DNA of 6,098 bases. Origin: Gammaproteobacteria bacterium HGW-Gammaproteobacteria-14. GTDB taxonomy: Bacteria; Pseudomonadota; Gammaproteobacteria; Pseudomonadales; Alcanivoracaceae. Shown here piece after piece: positions 1 to 5,910 of this stretch. The position numbers and the translations under genes were made by a program. The number at the start of each line of letters is the position of its first letter. Position 1 is the stretch's first letter. The stretch spans positions 1-6,098 of the forward strand of contig PGZG01000115.1 in assembly GCA_002840115.1 (NCBI GenBank). Direction: 5' to 3'. The notes below the pieces were generated by a model, which saw only the letters and a list, made by a program, of their open reading frames with translations, searched no databases and was not told the origin of the DNA.

Positions 1-1092
1 TGGTTTCGGGCGCTGAGCTGGTTTGGTGGAGCGCTACTATTAATCGCGCTGGATATGCTGCTGGTATATGGCTTGCATCTTTCCGGCGATATTTCGCTGG
101 TGCTGGCATTACTGATTTGCGGCCTTGTCTGGCTGCCGTTTCGTCAGTGGTTGTGGCAGCGGTTAATACAGCGATATGCGGCTCCAGAACAAAATCTGTT
201 CCGGGATATTGTCGCCATTGCGCTGGCGCCACAGCTTAAGGAGCGTGGGCAGCGCTGGGTGGATTTATTAACCGGTACGTTCCGACCTCTGTCGGTGCAA
301 GCATTAGCAGAGGATGTGGAGCGGGTGTCTCTGGTGGAACATGGTCGCGCCCTGCGTATTCCGGCATTGGTAGGTTTGCCTGCCTGTGAGTTGAGTTATG
401 CCGATGCGGGCCGCCGTCTGTTCGGTTCCCGTGATATAGCATTGGTGCTGCAAATGATGGCCATGTTGCGTTATGCGGACAGTAGTCGGGATGCCTATCA
501 GCGTGGTGCCAGCGGTGAGCGTGAGCGTATTCGTCGGGATATTCATGATGATATTGGTGCACGGTTGCTAACGCTACTACACACCTGCGGCCCGGAGCAT
601 CGGCCGCTGATTCGTGAAACGCTGGATGATGCTCGGGCATTGGTAAAAACCATGGAGATGAGTGTTACCGATAGCCGACAGGCGCTGGAGCATTGGCAGG
701 CAGAAATCCGGCAGCGCTGTGAGGCGGCAGCTGTGGAATTGCATTGGCAGCAGTTTGAAAGTGATCAGGAATTGATACTCACTCCAAGAGAGTACAGCAA
801 CCTGACCCGAATACTTCGGGAAGCGGTGAGTAATGCATTGCGCCATGGTGCGCCCAATAATGTGACGGTGGTGATTGAGGCCAATGTATCCGGTGTCACC
901 GCCACGGTTTGTGATGATGGCAATGCAAAGCCAGCGTCACAGTGGGAGCGTGGCCGGGGCTGCAATATTATGCAGGAGCGAGCCCGTGAAATTGGCGCGG
1001 AGGTGAGTTGGGAAGTGGAGTCGGGTTGCCGTGTTATCGTGCGCTTTGAACGCAGGAGTGGGGCCCCATTTCCCGCAGTCGCGGCCAGTTGA
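1..1092 (+). CDS. Sensor histidine kinase, NarL/DegS (HisKA_3) type, C-terminal part
   Basis: The frame is open from base 1, so the gene starts upstream and 363 residues are visible; the ATG at 55 lies inside a membrane helix and is unlikely to be the start. Two hydrophobic segments come first (visible residues about 5-27 and 30-47), followed by a cytoplasmic region of about 120 residues. The dimerisation/phosphoacceptor helix has RERIRRDIHDDIG, with the likely phospho-His at visible residue 182 (codon 544-546). The HATPase_c domain follows: N box ILREAVSNALRHG (Asn 278), G1 box CDDGN (about 304-308) and G2 box GRGCNIMQERA (about 318). This is the HisKA_3 layout of two-component kinases that phosphorylate LuxR-type response regulators. 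No regulator lies downstream, since the next gene is convergent, so the partner is probably upstream or elsewhere. The signal sensed cannot be read from this part. The C-terminal tail is short and looks complete. Confidence 0.92.
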   Translation, partial: WFRALSWFGGALLLIALDMLLVYGLHLSGDISLVLALLICGLVWLPFRQWLWQRLIQRYAAPEQNLFRDIVAIALAPQLKERGQRWVDLLTGTFRPLSVQALAEDVERVSLVEHGRALRIPALVGLPACELSYADAGRRLFGSRDIALVLQMMAMLRYADSSRDAYQRGASGERERIRRDIHDDIGARLLTLLHTCGPEHRPLIRETLDDARALVKTMEMSVTDSRQALEHWQAEIRQRCEAAAVELHWQQFESDQELILTPREYSNLTRILREAVSNALRHGAPNNVTVVIEANVSGVTATVCDDGNAKPASQWERGRGCNIMQERAREIGAEVSWEVESGCRVIVRFERRSGAPFPAVAAS

Positions 1093-1093
1093 T

Positions 1094-1114
1094 CCTGAGT
1101 CTCCGGAACTCAGG
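1094..1114. terminator. Hairpin at convergent histidine kinase/ptsP junction, possible bidirectional terminator
   Basis: CCTGAGT (1094-1100) pairs perfectly with ACTCAGG (1108-1114) around a 7-nt loop that itself contains the palindrome TCCGGA. It lies directly after the kinase stop codon (1090-1092) and covers the ptsP stop codon (1110-1112). Position and symmetry suit a shared terminator for two converging transcripts. Neither side has a T tract, so it is not a standard intrinsic terminator; it may act as a 3'-end stabiliser or need Rho. Confidence 0.45.
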
Positions 1115-3383
1115 TCGAGCGGCGGCGATTGAGTAAATCCCCCAGCCCGGCTTTTTCCAGCTGTAGCTCAATATAGGATGCAATCACTTCGCCGTTATCC
1201 ATGGCGAGCACTTCATAAAGTAATTTTCGCGCTTGAGTGATCCGCATCCGGCGGATGGCGGACTTTACTTTCAACAGGTGTGAGGCGTTCATGCTAAGGG
1301 TGTCTACACCCATGGCCATTAGCATCAAGGCGGAGCCGGGATCGCCGGCCATTTCGCCGCACACCGATACCGGCTTGCCTTCCGCGTGGGCGTGTTCGAT
1401 TACATGCATAATCGCGTGCAGCACGGCCGGGTGCCATGAGTTATAGAGCGCGGCGACTTGCCGGTTATTACGATCCACCGCCAATAAATACTGGGTGAGA
1501 TCGTTGGTGCCAATGGATAGAAAATCTACCCGCTGGGCAATGGCGCGGGCCTGATACACCGCGGCGGGTACTTCGATCATCACGCCCACCGGAGGCAGCG
1601 GCACATCAACCCCTTCGTCGCGTACTTCCAACCAAGCGCGGTGAATCAAATGTTGCGCTTCCTCCACTTCGAAAACGCTGGTGACCATGGGCAGCATAAT
1701 ACGCAAATTGTTCAGGCCTTCGCTGGCTTTCAGCATGGCGCGAATTTGCACCATAAAAATTTCCGGATGATCAAGGGTCAGGCGAATGCCGCGCCAGCCG
1801 AGGAACGGGTTCTCCTCATGAATCGGGAAATAGGGCAGTACCTTGTCACCGCCCACGTCCAGCGTCCGCATGGTGACACTATGGGGGGCAAAGGCTTTGA
1901 GCTGTTCATGGTAAATGGCGCGCTGTTCCTGCTCGGAGGGAAAGCGGTCCTGCACCATAAAGGGGATTTCCGTGCGATAAAGGCCAACGCCTTCGGCGCC
2001 GCGCTCCAGAGAGCGGGAAATATCGGTCATCAAGCCGGTGTTGACCATCACCTCAATGCGTTTTCCATCGATGGTTTGGGCTGGCAGGTCGCGCAGTTTT
2101 TCCAGTCCGGCGAGCAGATTCTTTTCTTCGCGGATAATTTGCGCGAACTGGCTTTTTAATTCGGCGTTGGCATTGGCAATCAGTCGTCCGCGGAAACCGT
2201 CGACGATGACTTCGCGGCCATCGAGCTGTTTTAACGGCAAGCCTTCGGCGCCGACCACCGTGGGAATACCCATGGAGCGGGCCACAATGGCCATATGCGA
2301 ATTGCGTGAGCCGCGGCTGGTGGCAATGCCGACAATATACTCCCGTGGCACCTCCATCAGCATGGCGGTGGTAATTTCCTCGCCGAGTAGTACCGTATCT
2401 TGATGGTATTCGCGCTGGCGACGTTTATCGGTTTGCAGGTGGGCCAGTACCCGGCGGCCGAGGTCGCGAACATCCGCTGCCCGTTCCCGGAGGTAGCTGT
2501 CATCCATTAGCTCGAAGTTACGCACATGTTCGTCGATGACCATCCGTAACGCGCCCTGAGCCCAGTTCCCTTCACGGATCTTGGTAACCACTTCGCCAGC
2601 AAGGGCATGGCGATCCAGCATGCGCAGATAAACTTCGAACAGCGCCTGCTCTTCCGGGCCGAGGCTGCGGCTGGCGCGTTCCGCCAGCGCCCGTATTTCG
2701 GCGCGCGCTTTTACCAGTGCGGCATCTAGTAGGGCCACTTCAGCTTCAATGTTATCGGCGCCGCGATCCGGCACCGATGCCAGCTCGGCGGCGGGGTAGA
2801 TCAGCATGGCGGTGCCGATGGCGGCACCCTGAGCGCCGGGCAGGCCGTCAAAAATTGCTGGGGGTGGCTCGGTGCCGGGGGGGGTTTCCGCGTTCAATCC
2901 GCCGGTGGCCCGGGCATGAGCTACCACGGCCGATAGCTGGGCGGAGATGGTCACCAGAAAGGCTTCTTCGCTTTGGTCAAAGCGACGGTTTTCCCGTTGC
3001 TGAACTACCAGCACGCCGAGCACTTCCCCCTGATGCATGACCGGAACGCCGAGGAATGCATGGAACGGGTCTTCGCCGGTTTCGGCGAGGTACAGGAACT
3101 TGGGATGGTTGAAGGCATCCTCGAGGTTGATGGGTTCTTCCCGTTGCCCCACCTGGCCGATCAGACCCTCTGATACGCCGAGACTGGCCCGGCCAATGGC
3201 CTCGGCCTTGAGGCCTTCGGAGGCCATCAATACATAGCGTTGTTTATCGTTATTCAGCAGGTAGATGGAGCACACCTCGGTACCCATGGCATCGCGTACC
3301 CGGCGGACCATCAGGTTTAGCGCGGCATACAGGTCGGGTGCGCTGTTTACTTCCTGAACAATTCTTCGCAGGGTATCAAGCAC
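1110..3383 (-). CDS. ptsP: PtsP, GAF-domain enzyme I of the nitrogen phosphotransferase system (EI-Ntr)
   Basis: This is a phosphoenolpyruvate-protein phosphotransferase: it autophosphorylates from PEP and passes phosphate to Npr and then PtsN (EIIA-Ntr), a regulatory relay without sugar transport. From the GTG at 3383 it has 757 residues, close to E. coli PtsP (748 from memory). In order: N-terminal GAF domain (about 1-155, with VCSIYLL and FLGVPVMHQGEVLGVLVVQQR), a Pro-rich linker (about 160-177), the PEP-utiliser N domain (about 178-320), the mobile domain with phospho-His 363 in RGSRNSHMAIVAR, and the PEP-binding barrel. The barrel has GVGLYRTEIPFM (Arg 470), RTLDVGGDK, GTNDLTQYLLAVDRNN (about 625-640) and catalytic Cys 675 in VCGEMAGDP. 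All core residues are present. The ATG at 3443 would add 20 residues of unfamiliar Pro/Ala-rich sequence inside rppH, whereas family members begin near (M/V)LxTLRxIVQEV. It overlaps the end of rppH and is probably co-transcribed. Confidence 0.97.
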   Translation of the reverse strand: MLDTLRRIVQEVNSAPDLYAALNLMVRRVRDAMGTEVCSIYLLNNDKQRYVLMASEGLKAEAIGRASLGVSEGLIGQVGQREEPINLEDAFNHPKFLYLAETGEDPFHAFLGVPVMHQGEVLGVLVVQQRENRRFDQSEEAFLVTISAQLSAVVAHARATGGLNAETPPGTEPPPAIFDGLPGAQGAAIGTAMLIYPAAELASVPDRGADNIEAEVALLDAALVKARAEIRALAERASRSLGPEEQALFEVYLRMLDRHALAGEVVTKIREGNWAQGALRMVIDEHVRNFELMDDSYLRERAADVRDLGRRVLAHLQTDKRRQREYHQDTVLLGEEITTAMLMEVPREYIVGIATSRGSRNSHMAIVARSMGIPTVVGAEGLPLKQLDGREVIVDGFRGRLIANANAELKSQFAQIIREEKNLLAGLEKLRDLPAQTIDGKRIEVMVNTGLMTDISRSLERGAEGVGLYRTEIPFMVQDRFPSEQEQRAIYHEQLKAFAPHSVTMRTLDVGGDKVLPYFPIHEENPFLGWRGIRLTLDHPEIFMVQIRAMLKASEGLNNLRIMLPMVTSVFEVEEAQHLIHRAWLEVRDEGVDVPLPPVGVMIEVPAAVYQARAIAQRVDFLSIGTNDLTQYLLAVDRNNRQVAALYNSWHPAVLHAIMHVIEHAHAEGKPVSVCGEMAGDPGSALMLMAMGVDTLSMNASHLLKVKSAIRRMRITQARKLLYEVLAMDNGEVIASYIELQLEKAGLGDLLNRRRST
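2877..2884. repeat. G8 homopolymer within ptsP (C8 in the coding strand)
   Basis: Eight consecutive G on the + strand encode part of Thr167-Pro168-Pro169 in the linker between the GAF domain and the enzyme I core of PtsP. The frame is intact in this sequence. Such a run is a possible slippage site and also a common place for sequencing error. Confidence 0.6.
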
Positions 3384-3891
3384 GCTCGCTCTCCCGCCGG
3401 GCGCGGCGCATGGCGGGGGCCAGCTCGCGGAGGGCGCGGACATAGACGCCCCGTTTGAACGGCACTACCTTGCGCACCGGGTACCAGTAGCTGACCCAGC
3501 GCCAGGCATTGAACTCCGGAGTTTCGTTGGCTTCCAGATTGATGCGCTGTTCTTCGCTGGTCAGTTTCAGTAGAAACCATTTCTGCCGCTGGCCAATGCA
3601 GGAGGGCTGGTTGGGGCGGTTGCTGCGCAGAAAGCGCCGCGGCAAGCGGTAGTTCAGCCAGCCTTCCGTGCATGCCACTATGCAGACATCGTCGGCAGTC
3701 AGTCCCACTTCTTCCTCAAGCTCACGGTACAGAGTCTGTTCCGGCGTTTCATCAGGCATCATACCTCCCTGAGGAAATTGCCAGGCATCTCGGTTGCCAA
3801 TACGGCGGCCCCAGAACACCTTGCCCTCGGTGTTCATTAGCACAATACCCACATTTAGTCGGTAGCCATGTTCATCAATAATGCCGGACAT
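3376..3891 (-). CDS. rppH: RppH, RNA pyrophosphohydrolase (Nudix hydrolase)
   Basis: RppH (formerly NudH/YgdP) removes pyrophosphate from the 5' end of primary transcripts, exposing them to RNase E-dependent decay; homologues also hydrolyse diadenosine polyphosphates. The protein is 171 residues, similar to E. coli RppH (176 from memory). The N-terminus DEHGYRLNVGIVLMN matches the family's (I)DxxGYRPNVGIV start. The full Nudix box Gx5Ex7REUxEExGU runs from Gly42 to Leu64, with the metal-binding REL-E-EE at 56-61. Family-typical blocks follow: CIGQRQKWFLL, TPEFNAWRWVSYWYPVRKVVPFKR. The ATG at 3891 is chosen because of this alignment and an AAAGG 7 nt upstream. The frame stays open to an ATG at 4014, but that extension is Arg/Lys-rich, unlike the family. 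The C-terminal tail is short and Arg-rich. It is first in a leftward operon with ptsP and divergent from the HAD gene. Confidence 0.97.
   Translation of the reverse strand: MSGIIDEHGYRLNVGIVLMNTEGKVFWGRRIGNRDAWQFPQGGMMPDETPEQTLYRELEEEVGLTADDVCIVACTEGWLNYRLPRRFLRSNRPNQPSCIGQRQKWFLLKLTSEEQRINLEANETPEFNAWRWVSYWYPVRKVVPFKRGVYVRALRELAPAMRRARRESERA
3389..3395 (-). promoter_or_regulatory. Ribosome binding site that supports the GTG start of ptsP
   Basis: Reading the minus strand, GGGAGAG (3395 to 3389) precedes GTG (3383-3381) by 5 nt, with the GGAG core 7 nt away. The site lies within the last codons of rppH, so ptsP translation may be coupled to rppH translation. This site, with family alignment, decides for the GTG rather than the ATG at 3443. 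Confidence 0.65.
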
Positions 3892-3898
3892 CAGCTCG

Positions 3899-3903
3899 CC
3901 TTT
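3899..3903 (-). promoter_or_regulatory. Ribosome binding site deciding the rppH start
   Basis: On the minus strand AAAGG (3903 to 3899) stands 7 nt before the ATG at 3891-3889. This supports the family-length start over the ATG at 4014. Confidence 0.6.
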
Positions 3904-3961
3904 GGTAAGGGTGTCAGCGACAGCGGTTACACGGCGTCTTTTTCGCTTCGTGCGCTGCGCG

Positions 3962-3990
3962 ATAATTTGGCGCTTTGTGAGGCAATTAAA
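3962..3990 (-). promoter_or_regulatory. Weak candidate promoter for rppH-ptsP
   Basis: On the minus strand TTTAAT (3990 to 3985) and AATTAT (3967 to 3962) are separated by 17 nt, matching the sigma-70 consensus at 3 of 6 and 4 of 6 positions. Transcription would start near 3955 and give a leader of roughly 65 nt before rppH. Spacing and place are right but the hexamers are poor. Confidence 0.28.
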
Positions 3991-4004
3991 CCTTGGCGAG
4001 GGCC

Positions 4005-4023
4005 GGTGCCGCAATGCGGCATC
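4005..4023. repeat. Near-perfect inverted repeat between the divergent promoters
   Basis: TGCCGC (4007-4012) and GCGGCA (4016-4021) pair perfectly around AAT. The stem extends by a G-T and a G-C pair to 4005-4023. It overlaps the -35 area of the rightward promoter candidate (4022-4027) and lies just upstream of the leftward one, where an operator for a dimeric regulator could sit. It may also be chance in GC-rich DNA. Confidence 0.4.
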
Positions 4024-4050
4024 ATCAATCCGTTACCTTTTTGCTATGCT
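4022..4050 (+). promoter_or_regulatory. Extended -10 promoter candidate for the HAD-lipoprotein operon
   Basis: TGC-TATGCT (4042-4050) matches an extended -10 element (TGnTATAAT) with the -10 hexamer at 4045-4050. Seventeen nt upstream is the poor -35 hexamer TCATCA (4022-4027), as is common for extended -10 promoters. Initiation near 4057 would give a leader of about 54 nt before the ATG at 4111. Confidence 0.5.
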
Positions 4051-4110
4051 GGGGGCCGGGAAACGCCTTTATGGCGTGCGGCAGGGCAAATAGAGTGGTT
4101 GGGGGATGGC

Positions 4111-4770
4111 ATGACACTGGCGATTTTTGATTTGGACAACACCTTGATTGCGGGCGACTCCGACCACCTGTGGGGTGACTTTCTGGTGGAGCGAGATCTG
4201 GTGGACGCCAAGGACTACAAGGCCACCAATGATCGTTTCTATCAGGACTACAAGAATGGCCGTCTCGATATTGAGGCATACCTGAGTTTTGCCCTGAGAC
4301 CGCTGGCGCAGCATGCACTATCCAACCTGCTCGATTGGCGTGAAGAATTTCTGGCCGAAAAAATTGCGCCCATCATGTTGCCCGCCGCCACTCGATTATT
4401 GCAAAAGCATCGCGATCAGGGGCATACCCTGATGATTATCACCGCCACCAACGACTTTATTACCGGCCCCATTGCTGAGCAGCTCGGAGTTGACCATCTG
4501 ATTGCCACTCAGGCAGAAATGGAAAACGAGCGCTACACGGGGGAGATTGAAGGTGTGCCGTGTTATCGCGAAGGCAAGGTTCTCCGACTTCATGACTGGC
4601 TGCGCCAGCGCGGCGAAAGTTTGGCGGACAGCTGGTTTTACAGTGACTCCCACAATGACCTGCCGTTGCTTGAGCAGGTGACGCATCCGGTGGTGGTGGA
4701 TCCGGATCCGGTGCTGGCTCAGCATGCCCGTGAGCATGGTTGGTCGGTCATGAGCCTGCGGGGGAAGTGA
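4111..4770 (+). CDS. HAD-superfamily phosphatase, subfamily IB (SerB-like; candidate histidinol-phosphatase)
   Basis: A cytosolic phosphomonoesterase of 219 residues with all four HAD motifs: motif I FDLDNTL (nucleophile Asp7, acid/base Asp9), motif II LMIITATND (Thr111), motif III Lys156 in YREGKVLRL, and motif IV YSDSHNDLPLL (Asp179, Asp183). The helical C1 cap between motifs I and II (about 15-90) places it in subfamily IB with phosphoserine phosphatase-like enzymes. The ATG at 4111 follows a GGGGGA and places motif I at the extreme N-terminus, as usual; a frame running back to 3868 would cover the start of rppH on the other strand and adds unrelated sequence. The homologue beside rppH-ptsP in Pseudomonas aeruginosa (PA0335) has, to my recollection, been described as a histidinol-phosphatase of histidine biosynthesis. 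That role fits but is not proven by the motifs. The stop overlaps the next gene's start codon. Confidence 0.92.
   Translation: MTLAIFDLDNTLIAGDSDHLWGDFLVERDLVDAKDYKATNDRFYQDYKNGRLDIEAYLSFALRPLAQHALSNLLDWREEFLAEKIAPIMLPAATRLLQKHRDQGHTLMIITATNDFITGPIAEQLGVDHLIATQAEMENERYTGEIEGVPCYREGKVLRLHDWLRQRGESLADSWFYSDSHNDLPLLEQVTHPVVVDPDPVLAQHAREHGWSVMSLRGK
4760..4767 (+). promoter_or_regulatory. Ribosome binding site of the coupled lipoprotein gene
   Basis: GGGGGAAG sits inside the last codons of the HAD gene, just before the TGATG at 4768-4772 where the stop and start codons share one A. This picks ATG 4770 over the in-frame ATG at 4740 and suggests translational coupling. Confidence 0.6.
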
Positions 4771-5858
4771 TGCGCTATCGAATACTGTTACTGGGTGTTG
4801 CGCTGGGCGCACTGGTTGCTTGTGAGCCTGCACCGCCGCCGGAGCGTCAATCGCCGGCGGAGAAGTTGCCCTCATCGGAACAGCGGCTGCTGGGTAATTT
4901 ACTGAAAGAGCAGCAAGGTGAGCGGCTGCGGCGGCTGAAAGCTGGCGCCAAGGGATTTGCTGATGCAGTGCAGGGCTTGCTGGGAAATCCGGATGAGCTG
5001 CGTTTGGCGACAGCGAGGGAAGGGTGGTCGCGGTTATATCGTTCTTTCAATGAGTCTATGTTGGTGTTGTCCTGCCGGGTGGCTGAGCAACCGGCGTTGG
5101 CGGCAACGCTGCGCCGCATTGATCACTTCCCTATGCTGCCGGGCTACATCGATGGTCTGCAGAATTGGCCGGATAGTGGCATCGTTAACGACCTCAGCGT
5201 GGAATTAACCCGAGAGTCCTTGTTGCATGCCCAGTCGTTGAGTAGCGATGACGAGAGCAGCTTGGGATTTCAGGTGGTGGCATTTCTGTTGTATGGAGAG
5301 CCAGAGAGACCCCGCACGGTTGCCGAGCTATCGCTGCGGAGCAGCGACACTGACGACAACAGTATTATGGACGGAGGTGAGATTGCTGAAAGTGATTCGC
5401 TCATCAATGAAGAGACTGTTGTCGAGCCACCGATGGGCACTTCGGCTGCTTATGCGGCAGAACGACGGCGCGAATATCTGCATTTAGCCACTGCCATCCT
5501 GGTAGAGGATTTGCTAATGCTGGCCAGAGAGGCAGAGCAGTCCGTGGTTATGCCCGGAGCCCAGTGCCCGGTGGCGGCAATGCGGATGACAGTGGAGCGC
5601 CTGATTCGTGTGTCGGGGCTGGATGATCATCAGTCCGTGTCGGGTGAGTATTACTCGGCCCACGGACGGAAGTTGGCGCTTGAGGGTTTGCAGCAAGGGC
5701 TGATGCCCTGGTTGGAGAGTGAGAGCCCGCTACGTCACTGGTTATTAGCGGGCGGTAGCAATGGCCACAGTCAGACGCTGCCGGCTTTTGTCGTCGCAGA
5801 TATGCCAGATCCGGTGCTACTGCAGCAGTTACATGCAGCCCTGAGTGCGGCCCGTTAG
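4770..5858 (+). CDS. Imelysin-family (M75-like) lipoprotein with a degenerate GxHxxE motif
   Basis: The protein has 362 residues from ATG 4770. It opens with a lipoprotein signal peptide: basic MRYR, hydrophobic core LLLGVALGALVA, lipobox LVAC with the lipidated Cys at 18. Glu at +2 (not Asp) suggests outer-membrane sorting. The rest is helical and shows the imelysin plan: a first bundle with an AREGWSRLYRSFNES helix (82-96), an IDGLQNWPDSGIVND block (127-141), GFQVVAFLLYG (166-176), and a second-half helix ERRREYLHLATAILVEDL (231-248). Known imelysins have GFHxxEFLLWG at the third block; here His is Gln168 and Glu is Ala171, so any metal-linked function tied to that motif is probably lost. 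An acidic, low-complexity insert lies at about 190-222. Imelysins such as IrpA are often iron-regulated, but I see no Fur box here. It is probably co-transcribed with the HAD gene. Family assignment is by eye and remote. Confidence 0.8.
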   Translation: MRYRILLLGVALGALVACEPAPPPERQSPAEKLPSSEQRLLGNLLKEQQGERLRRLKAGAKGFADAVQGLLGNPDELRLATAREGWSRLYRSFNESMLVLSCRVAEQPALAATLRRIDHFPMLPGYIDGLQNWPDSGIVNDLSVELTRESLLHAQSLSSDDESSLGFQVVAFLLYGEPERPRTVAELSLRSSDTDDNSIMDGGEIAESDSLINEETVVEPPMGTSAAYAAERRREYLHLATAILVEDLLMLAREAEQSVVMPGAQCPVAAMRMTVERLIRVSGLDDHQSVSGEYYSAHGRKLALEGLQQGLMPWLESESPLRHWLLAGGSNGHSQTLPAFVVADMPDPVLLQQLHAALSAAR

Positions 5859-5867
5859 GCCGCACTC
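5843..5867 (+). terminator. Strong hairpin terminator of the HAD-lipoprotein operon
   Basis: GAGTGCGGCC (5843-5852) pairs perfectly over 10 bp with GGCCGCACTC (5858-5867) around the loop CGTTA. The stop codon of the lipoprotein gene (5856-5858) falls in the loop and stem edge. On the + strand it is followed by GATTTCGTTGG, a weak T-rich stretch, so it is a plausible though not textbook intrinsic terminator. The minus strand has no T tract after it, but it may still block the converging transcript. Confidence 0.72.
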
Positions 5868-5895
5868 GATTTCGTTGGAAGCATCAGGCCTCGAA

Positions 5896-5910
5896 ACAAC
5901 TAAAAGTTGT
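5896..5910 (-). repeat. Small AT-rich hairpin at the end of the beta-barrel gene
   Basis: ACAACT (5896-5901) and AGTTGT (5905-5910) form a 6-bp stem around a 3-nt loop, spanning the last codons and stop of the leftward gene. On the minus strand it is followed by TTCG. It is too weak to call a terminator alone. Confidence 0.3.

Larger units (their letters stand above)
3892..4110. other. Divergent intergenic region between rppH and the HAD phosphatase gene
   Basis: These 219 bp separate two divergent operons. Reading frames cross it on both strands but their translations do not resemble the adjoining families, so I treat it as non-coding. It holds a rightward extended -10 promoter near 4022-4050, a weak leftward promoter candidate near 3962-3990, a near-palindrome at 4005-4023, and a small hairpin in the rightward leader: ACGCC (4063-4067) pairing with GGCGT (4073-4077). 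I see no convincing Fur box and no riboswitch. Confidence 0.6.

Noticed and set aside
1641..2159. 172-residue plus-strand open frame opposite ptsP
   Set aside because: It is a shadow of the highly conserved PtsP barrel region on the other strand; its translation has no recognisable domain and no ribosome site was evident.
3384..3443. Longer ptsP start at ATG 3443
   Set aside because: It adds 20 Pro/Ala-rich residues inside rppH that family members lack; the GTG at 3383 has a well placed ribosome site and aligns with homologue N-termini.
3892..4014. 41-residue N-terminal extension of rppH from ATG 4014
   Set aside because: The added sequence is Arg/Lys-rich and unlike RppH; ATG 3891 has an AAAGG site and the family N-terminus.
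3868..4110. 81-residue N-terminal extension of the HAD protein
   Set aside because: It begins within rppH on the opposite strand, runs through promoter-like DNA, and the HAD nucleophile motif normally sits at the N-terminus, as it does from ATG 4111.
3892..4110. Fur box expected for an iron-regulated imelysin operon
   Set aside because: I found no sequence close to the GATAATGAT-type repeat; the only AT-rich patch (near 3961-3968) lacks the second half.
4691..4712. Direct repeat GGATCC-GGATCC in the HAD gene
   Set aside because: It simply encodes the dipeptide repeat Asp-Pro-Asp-Pro in a conserved part of the protein; no sign of a mobile or regulatory element.
4396..4875. 159-residue minus-strand open frame opposite the HAD and lipoprotein genes
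   Set aside because: It crosses the junction of two well supported genes antisense, is rich in His/Pro/Gln as expected for a shadow frame, and resembles no family I know.
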